A stretch of 64,000 nt of DNA from Aneurinibacillus sp. REN35 (GTDB lineage: Bacteria; Bacillota; Bacilli; Aneurinibacillales; Aneurinibacillaceae). Shown in pieces: positions 26,673 through 36,597 of this stretch. The stretch lies in contig NZ_JBFTXJ020000001.1 of the NCBI RefSeq assembly GCF_041379945.2, positions 372,001 to 436,000 of the forward strand. Direction: 5' to 3'. The translations under genes and the position numbers were made by a program. Numbering within the stretch: position 1 is the first letter of the stretch; each line of letters opens with the position of its first letter. The notes under the pieces are model-generated. The model saw only the letters and a program-made list of their open reading frames with translations, did no database searches and was not told the origin of the DNA.

Positions 26673-26698
26673 AAGGACTGCCGTACGGTAGTCCTTAT
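26673..26698 (+). other. Intercistronic stem-loop between dctP and dctQ
   Basis: Near-perfect 24-base palindrome from AAGGACT to AGTCCTT with a CCGTACGG core, followed by ATTC and TTTT. Such hairpins after receptor genes usually stabilise the upstream mRNA or give partial termination, so that more receptor than permease is made. Confidence 0.65.
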
Positions 26699-26722
26699 TC
26701 TTTTACTAACAGAGGTGAAAAC

Positions 26723-27190
26723 ATGAAGGTTCTTAAGAATTGGCTTGAGATTGTGACAGGTATGTCTTTAGCGATCGTTGTACTGGCTACATTTGCCCAA
26801 GTTCTTCTTCGCTTTGTCTTTAAAATTCCGGCCCCATGGACAGAAGAAGTGTCCCGGATTGCATTTGCTTATATGATATTTCTTGGCTCTGCATTAGGCG
26901 TTAAATATAAGGCGCATTTGAGTGTGGATATATTGGCGGCATTTCCTGCTTCGGCACGAAAACCGATTGCTTCGATTGGACATGTGCTGGCAATTATCTT
27001 TGTATCCATTTTTACCTATTACGGGTGGGTTCATGCTACAAACTCATGGGAGCAGTTTACTCCTACGCTTGAAATCTCGCTCTTTTACCTTTATCTTGTC
27101 CTTCCGATTTCCGGTCTACTTATGCTGTACTACTTATGTAAAAACATGATTGAAGAGATGAAAAGCAAGGAAGAGGTGAAGGGCGCATGA
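26723..27190 (+). CDS. dctQ: TRAP transporter small permease, DctQ family
   Basis: A 155-residue membrane protein with four predicted helices (about 8-32, 48-68, 88-108, 122-145). The family segment PWTEEVSRIAFAYMIFLGSA and the following KYKAHLSVDI are visible. It stabilises DctM. Start ATG 26723 follows AGAGGTG. Its end overlaps the dctM start (ATGA), so the two permease subunits are translationally coupled. Confidence 0.9.
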   Translation: MKVLKNWLEIVTGMSLAIVVLATFAQVLLRFVFKIPAPWTEEVSRIAFAYMIFLGSALGVKYKAHLSVDILAAFPASARKPIASIGHVLAIIFVSIFTYYGWVHATNSWEQFTPTLEISLFYLYLVLPISGLLMLYYLCKNMIEEMKSKEEVKGA

Positions 27191-28467
27191 TGTGGTTAAT
27201 CCTTCTTTTATTCGTCCTCTTCCTATTCCGGATTCCGATCGCTTATGGAATTGGAATCGTATCTTTTATCGGCTTAGCCATGAGCGGCACAGACTTTGTT
27301 GTCATTGCCCAAAAAACCTTCTCCGGTATCGATTCGTTTGCTTTAGTTGCGATTCCTTTGTTTGTTCTAGCGGGAGAACTAATGACGGTAGGCGGTATTT
27401 CTAAGCGTCTAATTGACTTTGCAAGTCTATTAGTTGGTCATCTCCCAGCAGGGCTAGGAATGGTTGCGGTAATGGCAGCGATGTTTTTCTCCGCGATTTC
27501 CGGCTCGGCGATTGCAGATGCGGCAGCGATTGGCGGTATTCTGATCCCGGCTATGATCGCACAAGGATATGACCGACGATTTACGTCTACCTTGATTGCA
27601 TCAGCTTCGACGATTGGGCCTGTCATACCGCCTTCCATTCCGATGATCCTTTTCGGGGTAATGGCAAGCGTATCAATTGGTGATCTGTTCTTGGCGGGTG
27701 TAGCCCCAGGCATTTTAATGGGGATTGTCCTCATGATATATGTATATTACATAGGGAAAAAACATAATATTCGAGGCCGTGAAAAGGCCGCTTCAATGGG
27801 TGAGATTCTACATGGGCTTAAGGATGCCTTCTTGGCGCTCTTACTGCCAATCATCATTATCGGTGGGTTTAGAACAGGGGTTTTTACTGCTACTGAATCC
27901 GGTGTTATTGCAGTTGTATACGCTTTACTAATCGGGACTGTTGTGTATCGTGAGCTTAATATCAAAATCCTGCCGAAGGTATTGCTAGATACGGCGATTA
28001 GTTCGGCGACAATCCTTTTTGTTATCGCAAACGCCACGCTCTTTACGTGGTTGCTAGCGTTCCACGATATTCCTGGTCAGCTAGGCGAGATGATCTTAGG
28101 TATTTCTGATCAGCCGTGGGTATTGCTGTTAGTTATTAATATTGTTCTATTAATTGCCGGTACATTTATCGATACGATCAGTGCGCTGACGATCTTTACG
28201 CCGCTCTTCCTTCCTCTCATTCTAGCAGCGGGAATTGATCCGGTACACTTTGGTATTATCATGATTATTAACCTGACAATCGGTATGATTACGCCACCGC
28301 TTGGGGTATGCTTATTTGTCACATCGTCCATTGCCAAAGTAAATCTGGCACAGATGGTTCGTCCGTTAATGCCGCAGCTTCTATTGCTTTTGGCAGTACT
28401 CGCTTTGGTTACATACTGGCCTGAATTTTCACTATTCCTACCTAACCTATTCGGTGCCAACTCGTAG
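27187..28467 (+). CDS. dctM: TRAP transporter large permease, DctM family
   Basis: A 426-residue polytopic membrane protein with 11-12 helices. DctM features are FRIPIAYGIG at the N-terminus, FSAISGSAIADAAAIGGI near residue 100, ASTIGPVIPPSIPMILFG, and the C-terminal IGMITPPLGVCLFVTSSIAKV. Start ATG 27187 overlaps dctQ. It is the last gene of the GntR-DUF2848-nitrilase-TRAP operon; no strong terminator is seen before the Spo0E-like gene. Confidence 0.93.
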   Translation: MMWLILLLFVLFLFRIPIAYGIGIVSFIGLAMSGTDFVVIAQKTFSGIDSFALVAIPLFVLAGELMTVGGISKRLIDFASLLVGHLPAGLGMVAVMAAMFFSAISGSAIADAAAIGGILIPAMIAQGYDRRFTSTLIASASTIGPVIPPSIPMILFGVMASVSIGDLFLAGVAPGILMGIVLMIYVYYIGKKHNIRGREKAASMGEILHGLKDAFLALLLPIIIIGGFRTGVFTATESGVIAVVYALLIGTVVYRELNIKILPKVLLDTAISSATILFVIANATLFTWLLAFHDIPGQLGEMILGISDQPWVLLLVINIVLLIAGTFIDTISALTIFTPLFLPLILAAGIDPVHFGIIMIINLTIGMITPPLGVCLFVTSSIAKVNLAQMVRPLMPQLLLLLAVLALVTYWPEFSLFLPNLFGANS

Positions 28468-28605
28468 TCAACTTCAGGATAGAAACGGGAAATCTGTAAG
28501 TTTTTTGACGATCTTTCTTTTGCACCTTTGTTTGTACATAAACTTTGTTCAATTCCTTGCATCATCCCGTGTACAAAAATTTGTTGTGTTAAAGAGGGAA
28601 AGAGT

Positions 28606-28788
28606 ATGGATGATCAGCTTTACCAGATTGATCGGAGAATAGAGATGCTTCGGCGAAAAATGAACGAATTAGCAAAAGAGAAACAGCTTACCGATCCCGA
28701 GGTTCTTTCGATAAGCGGTTTGCTAGATCAGGTTTTACTTGAGTATTATCACAAAAAAAGTCAGCATGTTATGAAGTGTAGTCTGTAA
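28606..28788 (+). CDS. Spo0E-like aspartyl-phosphate phosphatase
   Basis: A 60-residue two-helix protein. The first helix carries IDRRIEMLRRKMNELAKEK and the second the Spo0E-family core around SISGLLDQVLLEYY (family pattern S-x-x-LD-x-x-I/L-x-x-Y). Spo0E phosphatases dephosphorylate Spo0A-P or related regulators and so delay sporulation. Start ATG 28606 follows AGAGGGAAAG; the frame is open upstream without a ribosome site. It is monocistronic and followed by a terminator. Confidence 0.85.
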   Translation: MDDQLYQIDRRIEMLRRKMNELAKEKQLTDPEVLSISGLLDQVLLEYYHKKSQHVMKCSL

Positions 28789-28801
28789 TTACAACGTAGT
28801 A

Positions 28802-28838
28802 AAGGGTCGTATAGACAGGTTCTATACGACCCTTCTTA
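28802..28838 (+). terminator. Terminator after the Spo0E-like gene
   Basis: 14-bp perfect stem AAGGGTCGTATAGA / TCTATACGACCCTT with a 5-base loop, then CTT. Confidence 0.8.
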
Positions 28839-28889
28839 AAGGAAGATAGCATCATTACCGGATGGAAAAAGAAGAAAAAGGGTGCAAAT

Positions 28890-30578
28890 ATGAAGCTTAC
28901 CATTCAAAGAAAATTGCTGATTGTATTTATTGTTTTAGCTGTTTTAGGAGCTGGCATTGTAGGTTTATCATATAATGTAGCGAATCAGGTGAAGAAAACA
29001 TACTCGAGTTTACTGAATGTACAAGCCGAGATTCGGTTTAACGCAAAAAGTATTGAAGCGAGTATGTCACAGCAAAATAGCGATCTTCGCGGTTACCTTC
29101 TCACACAGGATAAAGAATTTATCACATCATTGCAGCAAGCCAATCAGAATATGAATCAACTGATTGATCGTACCTTACCGTTGCTTACAACCGAGAAAGA
29201 AAAGCAAGCACTTATGGAAATAAAGGAATTTAGCGTTCCTTACAAAAAAAACGTAGATTCTGTGGTGCAGCTAACAGCAAGCCGCTTCGATCTGGCTAAA
29301 AAAACAGCGGCAGTAACGGTCATTCCGCTCGGAAAAGAGATGGGTGAAAAAGCCGTAGAGCTAGCACAAAAACAAGAGAAGCGTATGCAGGAAGAACGAG
29401 AGAAGAGCGATAAGAGTATCGCTGTTGCTATGGGGACGACACTGGTTGTCAGCCTTGTCATTCTGGCGTTATTCCTTGCAATCGGCTTCTATATCGCAAG
29501 ATCAATCTCCCGGCCAATTAAGCAAGTCAGTGAAGCGGTACAGGTTGTAGCGGGTGGGGATTTAACCCAGTCTGATATTAGGATAAAAAATAGAGATGAA
29601 GTGGGAGAACTAGCCGCTTCCTTTAATCAGATGAGTCATAGTTTACGCACGCTGATTGGAGAAGTGGGCGTCAGCGCGGAGCAGGTGGCCGCTTCTTCTG
29701 AGCAGCTAACAGCAAGTGCGGAAGAATCGACCCATACAACCACGCAGATTTCAACCGCGATTCAGGAAGTAGCCTTAGGCTCTGAAAATCAGCTGCACGG
29801 AACGGAAGGAAGTGCGGCTGCAATGGAAGAAGTAACGCATGGATTACAAAGAATTACAGAGTCGTCCCAACGAATTTCAGAAGCTTCTCTAGAGACAGCG
29901 AAGCTCGCAGAACAGGGAAACCACGCGATCCAACAAACCGTAGATCAAATGAATGAGATTCAGCACTCGGTTGATTATTCAGTAACCAAAGTAAGGCTTC
30001 TAAATGAGCGTTCTGTAGAAATTAAAAAGATTATCGACGTGATTACAGATATTTCATCACAAACGAACCTGCTTGCGCTAAATGCTGCCATTGAAGCAGC
30101 ACGCGCAGGTGAACACGGAAAAGGATTTGCTGTTGTGGCAGATGAAGTGCGCAAACTAGCCGAACAATCCAATGCCTCAGCGGTTCAAATTGTTGAATTA
30201 ATTACAGATATCGAAAGAAACTTAAATGAAACGATCGAGGCCATGGATTTGGTGAACCAGAATGTAGAAAAAGGTGTAAATGTTGCTGGTGAGTCCGGTC
30301 AAGCCTTTGAAAAAATCTTATACTCTGTAGAAGAAGTGACAAGTCAAGTACAGGAGGCGACCTCAATTTCGGAGCAGTTATCTGCGAATTCACAAGAGGT
30401 AAATGCTTCTGTTCAATCTATTGCAGCCATTGCCAAACAAGTCACATCAAACTCGCAAAGTGTGGCCTCTGCTTCAGAGGAACAATTAGCTTCAATGGAA
30501 GATGTTGCTTCCTCTGCTTCCTCACTATCGAAGATGGCGGAGGAGCTGCAGCAGACCATTCGCAAATTTAAAGTGTAA
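28890..30578 (+). CDS. Methyl-accepting chemotaxis protein with four-helix-bundle sensor
   Basis: A 562-residue receptor. TM1 lies at about residues 9-29, then an extracellular all-helical region of about 150 residues (four-helix-bundle type, with [12 protein letters not shown] as in 4HB_MCP domains), TM2 at about 178-202, HAMP ([11 protein letters not shown] to MSHSLRTL), and a long coiled-coil signalling domain with the invariant hairpin tip [23 protein letters not shown]. It signals through CheW/CheA. Start ATG 28890 follows an A/G-rich site. The ligand cannot be deduced; its neighbours are a TRAP importer and a Cache-type receptor. Confidence 0.92.
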   Translation: MKLTIQRKLLIVFIVLAVLGAGIVGLSYNVANQVKKTYSSLLNVQAEIRFNAKSIEASMSQQNSDLRGYLLTQDKEFITSLQQANQNMNQLIDRTLPLLTTEKEKQALMEIKEFSVPYKKNVDSVVQLTASRFDLAKKTAAVTVIPLGKEMGEKAVELAQKQEKRMQEEREKSDKSIAVAMGTTLVVSLVILALFLAIGFYIARSISRPIKQVSEAVQVVAGGDLTQSDIRIKNRDEVGELAASFNQMSHSLRTLIGEVGVSAEQVAASSEQLTASAEESTHTTTQISTAIQEVALGSENQLHGTEGSAAAMEEVTHGLQRITESSQRISEASLETAKLAEQGNHAIQQTVDQMNEIQHSVDYSVTKVRLLNERSVEIKKIIDVITDISSQTNLLALNAAIEAARAGEHGKGFAVVADEVRKLAEQSNASAVQIVELITDIERNLNETIEAMDLVNQNVEKGVNVAGESGQAFEKILYSVEEVTSQVQEATSISEQLSANSQEVNASVQSIAAIAKQVTSNSQSVASASEEQLASMEDVASSASSLSKMAEELQQTIRKFKV

Positions 30579-30590
30579 GTATGCTAGATG

Positions 30591-30632
30591 AAAGGGGCTT
30601 AACCCATACGTAATGGGAAGCCCCTTTTTGTT
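30591..30632 (+). terminator. Terminator after the first chemoreceptor
   Basis: Stem AAAGGGGCTT-CCCAT / ATGGG-AAGCCCCTTT followed by T tract. Confidence 0.85.
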
Positions 30633-30756
30633 GTGCTTATCATCTGCAATGTTTGTCAAATATTCACGAAATATAACGAATATTGTATCTTTTCACAGTG
30701 GTTTGGTGGTAAAATTGACATAGGTCTATTTTCTTTATAAAGCTGGGGAGGGATGG

Positions 30757-32496
30757 ATGATGAGGCTAACGATTCGTAGAAAACTTATTTTTGTTTCTTT
30801 ATTACTGTTAACCGTACCCGCCTTACTTATTGGGGCTATTGGCTACAATGTGGCTAAGGATGGGCTGAATGAACGGGCGGAAATTGCTTTAAAAAATAAT
30901 GTCAGAATGGCAATCAATATGATAGAAGTTGCAAATCAACAGGTGAAGAGCGGAAAGCTTTCTTTGACAGAGGCGCAGGAGATGGTCAAGCAACGTTTAT
31001 TGGGAAAGAAGAATGCTGAAGGTAAAAGAGAGATTAATAAAGATATTGATCTGGGCAAGAATGGGTACTTCTTCATTTATGATGAAAAAGGTATTTCTGT
31101 TCTTCATCCTGAACTGGAAGGAAAGAATCTCTGGGATACGAAAGATCCGAATGGGCTATTGCTTGTTCAGGAATTCATTAAGCAGGGGAAGAATGGAGGG
31201 GGGTTTACATATTATCAGTGGTCTTTATTAAATAAGAGTAACGAATTTGCCCCGAAAATTGCGTATTCACAGATGGATGAGCATTGGGGCTGGATCATTC
31301 AAGCGGGTTCGTATATGAGCGATTATAATAGTCAAGCGGATAAAATCATTTATGTTCTCCTGCTTGTCACTGCCGTATCGCTTGTTGTGGGCATGATCGT
31401 CATCTTTTTCTTTGCCGGGCATATTTCAAATCCGCTAACTAAATTAAAAGAACAGGTGAAGCAAGTGGCTGACGGTGATTTGCGTATCGAACCACTACAG
31501 GTAGCAAATAAAGATGAAGTAGGAGAATTAACGGCGTGCTTTAATGAGATGACAGGTAATCTAAAGGAGGTAATCGGTCAAGTATCTATCGCTTCGCAGC
31601 AAGTAGCGGCTACATCAGAGGAACTGCTGGCAAGCGGGGAGCAAACAGGCTGTGCAACCGAGCAAATTTCTTTGTCGATTCAGCAAATTGCTGCTGATGC
31701 AGATAACCAATCGTCTCGGGCTGTTGAAGCCGTCCGCATCGTCTCTGATATTTCTTCCGGTCTTAAGAATGTCGCCTCTAACGTTCAATCGGTTGTTCAC
31801 TCGTCTGCAACCGCTTCAAAAACAGCGAAAAGCGGAAATGAAGTCATTACAAAAGCTGTAGGACAAATGAAGCTGATTAGTGAGCAGACAGGCGATACGG
31901 AAGGTGTAGTTAAATTACTTGGCGAGAAATCAAGTGAAATTGATCAGATTATTTCTCTTATTACGAGCATTGCCCAGCAAACGAATCTGCTGGCGTTAAA
32001 TGCGGCCATTGAGGCAGCACGTGCAGGAGAGCACGGGAAGGGATTCGCTGTTGTAGCGGATGAAGTACGGAAGCTGGCGGAGCAGTCAGGCAATGCCGCC
32101 GGGCAAATCTCTGGATTGATTAGTCAAATACAACACGAGATTATGAAAGCGATCGAAGCGATGGACAAAGGTTCAACTGCTGTTGATCAGGGAATTACAA
32201 TGGTAAATCAGGCTGGAGAAGCGTTCCATGCCATTTTAGAAGCGGTTACGACTGTGTCAACGCAAGCGTATGATGTTGATGACGCCATCCAGCAAATAAA
32301 CGAAAAAGCAAAGGATATGGTAGAAACAATTGAAGGAATTGCCGCTATATCCGAGCAAGGAGCGGGCTATTCAGAGAACGTTGCAGCTGCGGCCGAACAG
32401 CAGCACGCTACAATAGAAGAAGTGGCTTCGGCGGCAAATGTTCTGTCAAAAATGGCAATGGAACTTCAGGATAGCATTCATTCATTTAAGCTATAG
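30757..32496 (+). CDS. Methyl-accepting chemotaxis protein with sCache_2 sensor
   Basis: A 579-residue receptor. TM1 lies near residues 10-30; a periplasmic-type single Cache domain follows with the sCache_2 hallmarks [19 protein letters not shown] and [13 protein letters not shown], then GGGFTYYQW and [12 protein letters not shown]2 is near 200-222; HAMP and the signalling domain with [21 protein letters not shown] follow. sCache_2 receptors commonly sense small carboxylates. It lies near two carboxylate TRAP systems, so sensing one of their substrates is a reasonable guess. Start ATG 30757 or the adjacent ATG 30760 (better spacing to GGGGAGGG). Confidence 0.93.
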   Translation: MMRLTIRRKLIFVSLLLLTVPALLIGAIGYNVAKDGLNERAEIALKNNVRMAINMIEVANQQVKSGKLSLTEAQEMVKQRLLGKKNAEGKREINKDIDLGKNGYFFIYDEKGISVLHPELEGKNLWDTKDPNGLLLVQEFIKQGKNGGGFTYYQWSLLNKSNEFAPKIAYSQMDEHWGWIIQAGSYMSDYNSQADKIIYVLLLVTAVSLVVGMIVIFFFAGHISNPLTKLKEQVKQVADGDLRIEPLQVANKDEVGELTACFNEMTGNLKEVIGQVSIASQQVAATSEELLASGEQTGCATEQISLSIQQIAADADNQSSRAVEAVRIVSDISSGLKNVASNVQSVVHSSATASKTAKSGNEVITKAVGQMKLISEQTGDTEGVVKLLGEKSSEIDQIISLITSIAQQTNLLALNAAIEAARAGEHGKGFAVVADEVRKLAEQSGNAAGQISGLISQIQHEIMKAIEAMDKGSTAVDQGITMVNQAGEAFHAILEAVTTVSTQAYDVDDAIQQINEKAKDMVETIEGIAAISEQGAGYSENVAAAAEQQHATIEEVASAANVLSKMAMELQDSIHSFKL

Positions 32497-32501
32497 TATA
32501 C

Positions 32502-32556
32502 AAGCTATTCCTTCTTTTTTAGCCTATGCGAAAAGGAGGGAGTAGCTTTTTTATTT
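32502..32556 (+). terminator. Terminator after the Cache chemoreceptor
   Basis: Long imperfect stem: AAGCTATTCCTTCTTTTT pairs with AAAAGGAGGGAGTAGCTT using several G-U pairs, then TTTT. Confidence 0.7.
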
Positions 32557-32620
32557 TACCGGATAATTATTTCTGAATTTTATAAAATTTAATTATGATT
32601 ACAAAAGTAGGAGGGACGTT

Positions 32621-33350
32621 ATGATAACAGAAGGTACACTGCTTTGGGAGCCGAGTGCTTTATATAAAGAACAAGCGCATATTACGGCGTTTATGAAGTG
32701 GTTGCGCGAACATAAGCATCTGGACTTTGCCGATTACCATACCTTATGGCAGTGGTCTGTCGATGATCTGACCGGTTTTTGGGAGGCGATCTGGGAATAT
32801 TCTGCTATCGAAAGTACGCATCCGTACCGCTGTGTTCTTGAGGATAATAGGATGCCAGGTGCTCGCTGGTTTCCGGGCGCCCATGTTAATTATGCTCAGC
32901 ACATATTGCGTCAAGCTCAGCCGGGTAAAGCAGCGATTTATCATCAATCTGAAATTCGCCCGCTCGATACGTTAACGTGGGATGAGCTGACCGAGAAGGT
33001 GCTTATTCTCGCAAATCAACTGCGGAAGATGGGTGTGAAGCCCGGGGATCGGGTGGCCGCCTACCTGCCAAGCGTTCCAGAAGCCGTTATTGCGATGCTT
33101 GCCTCCGCGAGCATTGGAGCCGTATGGTCAAATGGAATATTCACCGCGTCATGTGCCTGATCAAATCTATCAAATTCCTATGGTTCCCTATACGCTGACG
33201 GGTAAGAAAATGGAAGTACCGGTGCGTAGAATACTTATGGGAGTTCCTGAAAGTAAAGCTGCAAACCGCGATGCGATGGCGAATCCTCATTCGTTGGATT
33301 TCTTCATAGAATTTACGAAAAAAGTAAGCGAGAAGAACATAGCGACTTAA
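32621..33350 (+). pseudogene. Acetoacetyl-CoA synthetase, internally deleted
   Basis: The first ~175 codons encode the N-terminus of acetoacetate-CoA ligase (LLWEPSALYKEQAHITAFMKW, then MPGARWFPGAHVNYAQ, and the start of the AMP-binding domain at LPSVPEAVIAMLASASIGAVWS). The reading then goes out of frame and stops at 33160. From about 33130, in another frame, the C-terminus is present (EYSPRHVPDQIYQIP, VPYTLTGKKMEVPVRRILMG) to TAA 33348. The central part (about 400 residues, including the ATP-binding and catalytic motifs) is missing. The ribosome site GGAGGG is intact, so a short N-terminal peptide may still be made. Intact enzymes have about 650 residues. Confidence 0.85.
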
Positions 33351-33379
33351 TCCATATCAACTGTGTAAGAGTTTGTAAA

Positions 33380-33419
33380 ACAAAAGGGGCTTGTCCATGA
33401 ATAATGGGGCCCCTTTTTG
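33380..33419. terminator. Bidirectional terminator between the pseudogene and the MFS gene
   Basis: AAAAGGGGC ... GCCCCTTTTT stem with an interior CCAT/ATGG pairing; A and T tracts on either side. Confidence 0.8.
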
Positions 33420-33444
33420 CATGCCGACAGATTTGTATAAAGAA

Positions 33445-34719
33445 TTATGTAAGTTCTTTGCCTTTGGTCTCCGGCAAAAAGAAAATCACAAGAACGGCCG
33501 CCAAGCCGAAGGCAACCGATGTAGCGCTAAATGCTGCCCCTAATCCCATCGTTGTTGCTAACGCACCGATGGTAAATGGAGCGGAGGCGGCTATCGCTCT
33601 GCCGAAATTATAGGCGAATCCTTGTCCTGTGGCCCTGATTTCTGTTGGGAATAATTCCGCTAATACGGCACCAAACCCGCTGAAATAGCCGGAGCCGAAG
33701 AATGCCACAACAGGTCCTAGAAGCAGTAGGCGAGTAGGGTCCTGAGAGAATCCGTACAATGGCACCATAATCGCTGCCATAACAAAGAAGATAATAAAAG
33801 TAATTTTACGACCGTATTTGTCTGCAAATATCCCAAAGCTTACATATCCTAACCAGGCACCCACCTGCATAATGACAATCCAACTTGTTTGTTTCATCAG
33901 GTTAAGGCCGGCACCACCTTGTTCTATTGGCGTGGCTAAATAAGTTGGAATCCAGGTAAAAAGCCCCCAGTAGCCAAACTGTGCGCAGATGCTGAGTGCA
34001 GAACCAAGGATTGTCCAGCGCAATACTTTTTTATCAAATAATTTTTTAAGAGAGCCTTTTTCTTTTTTAGAAGTTTTGTTTTGTTCTTTTTGTCTTTCTT
34101 TCCAAATGTCTGGTTCATCCGTTCCTTTTCTAATCCAAATTGCAATAAAAGCCGGAATAATGCCGACAAAGAAGACGCCACGCCATCCAAAGGTAGGGAG
34201 TACTAAACCGGCGATAACTGCAGCAAGTCCATAACCGATCGCCCATGAACCCTGAACAAATCCCATTGCTTTTCCACGGTGTTTAGCCGGCCATGTCTCT
34301 GTAATAAGAGCAGCTCCTGCCACCCATTCTCCTCCCATTCCAATACCGACTAACAGGCGCGCTACCGCTAGCTGTGTAACCGTTTGCGAAAAGCCGCAGA
34401 GTGCAGTAAATAAAGCAAACACAATCATACTAATCATTAACGAACGAGTTCTTCCGTATTTATCAGCGACCATTCCAAAAATAATTCCACCGAGAGCAGA
34501 GCTCAAGAGGGTAAGAGAGGCGAGAAGTCCACCGATGGATTTATCCATGTTTAAGTCTGCCATTACGTATACCAATACCATGGCGTACAGAGTAACATCC
34601 ATGGCATCGAGCATCCAGCCGGTACTTGATGCTACAAGTGCCTTCCACTGCTTTGAATTAATTTCCCGATACCACGGGAGGTCTTTGTTTGTCCGGGGAA
34701 CGTTTTTCTGAGCTTCCAT
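33445..34719 (-). CDS. MFS transporter (SP/AAHS-like aromatic or organic acid symporter)
   Basis: A 424-residue major facilitator with 12 predicted helices. Motif A is GMVADKYGRTRSLM between TM2 and TM3 and is repeated as GIFADKYGRKITFI in the second half; LLVGIGMGGEWVAGAALITE lies in TM4-5. The central loop is rich in Lys and Glu (about 200-225). The pattern fits proton-coupled uptake of organic acids. Three ATGs lie in a row at 34725, 34722 and 34719; the third is best spaced from GAGGTG. It is the last gene of a minus-strand set MBL hydrolase - DUF6282 amidohydrolase - MFS, divergent from gntR-glcD-glcF. Confidence 0.9.
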   Translation of the reverse strand: MEAQKNVPRTNKDLPWYREINSKQWKALVASSTGWMLDAMDVTLYAMVLVYVMADLNMDKSIGGLLASLTLLSSALGGIIFGMVADKYGRTRSLMISMIVFALFTALCGFSQTVTQLAVARLLVGIGMGGEWVAGAALITETWPAKHRGKAMGFVQGSWAIGYGLAAVIAGLVLPTFGWRGVFFVGIIPAFIAIWIRKGTDEPDIWKERQKEQNKTSKKEKGSLKKLFDKKVLRWTILGSALSICAQFGYWGLFTWIPTYLATPIEQGGAGLNLMKQTSWIVIMQVGAWLGYVSFGIFADKYGRKITFIIFFVMAAIMVPLYGFSQDPTRLLLLGPVVAFFGSGYFSGFGAVLAELFPTEIRATGQGFAYNFGRAIAASAPFTIGALATTMGLGAAFSATSVAFGLAAVLVIFFLPETKGKELT

Positions 34720-34750
34720 CATCATTCACCTCTTCTTACAAGTATTGTAG

Positions 34751-35617
34751 CTACAGACGCAGTAATTCTTTCGGAACGTCGCAGGCCATCTTTTTAATTT
34801 CTTCTTCCTGCAATCCGTATTGTAAAAGTAATTCTATGAACCGTAGATATCCTTTTGTAGGGGATGGGTGGTTGGCTTGACCGAAGTCTGTCTGTAATAT
34901 ACAACGCTCAATGCCTATTTGTTTAATGCCGTACACAAGTTCCTCAGGTTCAATAGATTGCCAGTTAGGCATTAAGGTCAACATGGATTTTTCTACATAG
35001 GCACCCATTCGGACAAGCTCCATTTGCAGCGAGAGATCCATCTTATTTATTTTTAAATCAGGATGTGCAACAAGTATCCTTTCAAGGCCTCGTTCAACTG
35101 AAATTTTCACTAATTCCTTGGTTTCTTGTGGAGAGAGATGCCCTGTAGCGAGAACTGCATTCGAATCTTTGATTAGATCAATGATTTCATAAACAACAGG
35201 GAGAACGCTCCCATCCTCGGAAAATATCGTAATTCCCTTTTGAGGAAGGAGGCGTATGGTTGATTTTTGTTCTTTATAATCACTTTTTCCACCATAGTAG
35301 TCAAGATGATGTTTCGCAGAACCTGTCGGCATCCAAATGATCTTAGCCCCCTGTTGAATGGCCATATCTACTGCATAGGGGTTGAGTCCTCCTACGTATT
35401 CATTGAGAACTAAAGAACCGTATACTTCGATACCGGGTACAATCTTCGTAACCAACTGGGCTCTAGAAACGGTGGACTCTTCGTGTGCTTTAAGCACAAT
35501 CGCCCGCATCCCCGCAGCACGGGCCTCTTCAGCGAGTTCAAAGTCATTGACAGAGCGCGGGAAAATACTTGGACTCGAATGTACGTGTATATCAATAGCA
35601 TCTTGTAGAAAACTCAC
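34751..35617 (-). CDS. DUF6282-type amidohydrolase-fold protein
   Basis: A 288-residue TIM-barrel metal hydrolase. The N-terminal metal motif IDIHVHSSP (H-x-H) is near residue 10; further candidate ligands are in ILVAHPDLKINK and CILQTDFGQANHPSP near the end. It also has LKAHEESTVSRA and the Lys/His-rich SAKHHLDYYGG. Such proteins are annotated as DUF6282 or amidohydrolase-related; the reaction is not known. It lies 26 bases from the MFS gene and 27 from the MBL gene, so all three are co-transcribed. Start ATG 35617 follows GAGAGGAG. Confidence 0.85.
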   Translation of the reverse strand: MSFLQDAIDIHVHSSPSIFPRSVNDFELAEEARAAGMRAIVLKAHEESTVSRAQLVTKIVPGIEVYGSLVLNEYVGGLNPYAVDMAIQQGAKIIWMPTGSAKHHLDYYGGKSDYKEQKSTIRLLPQKGITIFSEDGSVLPVVYEIIDLIKDSNAVLATGHLSPQETKELVKISVERGLERILVAHPDLKINKMDLSLQMELVRMGAYVEKSMLTLMPNWQSIEPEELVYGIKQIGIERCILQTDFGQANHPSPTKGYLRFIELLLQYGLQEEEIKKMACDVPKELLRL

Positions 35618-35644
35618 TTTTTCCGCTCCTCTCTATGTGTGTAT

Positions 35645-36379
35645 TTAAAATTCTAGGGGAATAACTCTTCCTTTTTGCTCTCCATTATCAGGCAGGCTGA
35701 TGGTCACGCTGGTTTGATACATCGGTTCGATATCACATCGCTTGTTCTGCCGTGTAATTCGTAACAATCCGTCGTGGCCAGAGACGACAATGTCAGCCCA
35801 TTCTTTGATCATTTGAATGCTCTGTGTACTTTCTTTATCATTCCATGTCATCGCAGCCTGCTCATGAGTAAGTTCATATCTGTTTTTTACGGCATCAGAG
35901 GCAAGCACCCACTTCTCGCCATTGTACTCTACAAAGATCGAGTACAATCCTGGCGTGTGTCCGGGAGTGAGCCGCCAATTCAATCCTTCTACCGTTCCTT
36001 CTTTACCTGATAGTATGGATAAGCGGCCGCTTGCTTCTAAACTAGGGAGCATCTCAACAGGAACGGCTAAATCCCTTTTTCCATTTTGTTTGACATGTTC
36101 CAGTTCTTTTTCATGTAGATAGAAGCGAGCGTTTTCAAAAAGCGGGTAATTGACAGCGTGGTCAAAGTGAAAATGACTTAGAAAGATGGTTTGAATTTCA
36201 GTCCGATCGATGCCTAGCTGATCCAGTTTGGATAGTAAAGCATACCGTTCATTAAATCCGACGGTATCAAATAAAATAGCCTGGCCTGGATGAGGTCGAA
36301 TAAGTATGCAGCTGCTCCATCCTAAAAAACCTCTGCTCGATTTTCCTGGAAAACCGTCGAATAAAATATCAATTTTCAT
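35645..36379 (-). CDS. MBL-fold hydrolase, N-acyl-homoserine-lactonase-like
   Basis: A 244-residue metallo-beta-lactamase-fold protein. The metal motif is IFLSHFHFDHAVNYP (HFHFDH); the other ligands are in LTPGHTPGLYSI (H) and ASDAVKN (D) and WADIVVSGHDGLL (H). The layout resembles lactonases of the AttM/AiiA group and of sugar-lactone enzymes. Start ATG 36379 follows AAGGAGG. It is the first gene of the minus-strand transport/hydrolase set, and its promoter carries the TTTTGTAATACAA operator in the -35/-10 spacer. Lactone opening to a hydroxy acid that GlcDF could oxidise is a context-based guess. Confidence 0.85.
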   Translation of the reverse strand: MKIDILFDGFPGKSSRGFLGWSSCILIRPHPGQAILFDTVGFNERYALLSKLDQLGIDRTEIQTIFLSHFHFDHAVNYPLFENARFYLHEKELEHVKQNGKRDLAVPVEMLPSLEASGRLSILSGKEGTVEGLNWRLTPGHTPGLYSIFVEYNGEKWVLASDAVKNRYELTHEQAAMTWNDKESTQSIQMIKEWADIVVSGHDGLLRITRQNKRCDIEPMYQTSVTISLPDNGEQKGRVIPLEF

Positions 36380-36449
36380 TGTCTATTGCGTCGCCTCCTT
36401 ATGTTGTTTTCCTTTCACTCATTTCGCCTTTCTATAAAAAGTATTATAA

Positions 36450-36462
36450 TTTTGTAATACAA
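36450..36462. promoter_or_regulatory. GntR operator copy 1 (TTTTGTAATACAA)
   Basis: TTGTA-A-TACAA dyad within the spacer of the minus-strand promoter, 71 bases from the MBL hydrolase start. Confidence 0.75.
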
Positions 36463-36597
36463 ATTTTTCGAAAGGCTTGTTTTCAATCTGGTTTTCAGCA
36501 TAAAATTATGAGTGAAAGTATGGATATTCAACAAAATAAAGGATACATCAACATATCTACCCTGTCTATATCCATTTTCAGATTTTTTAAAATTATA

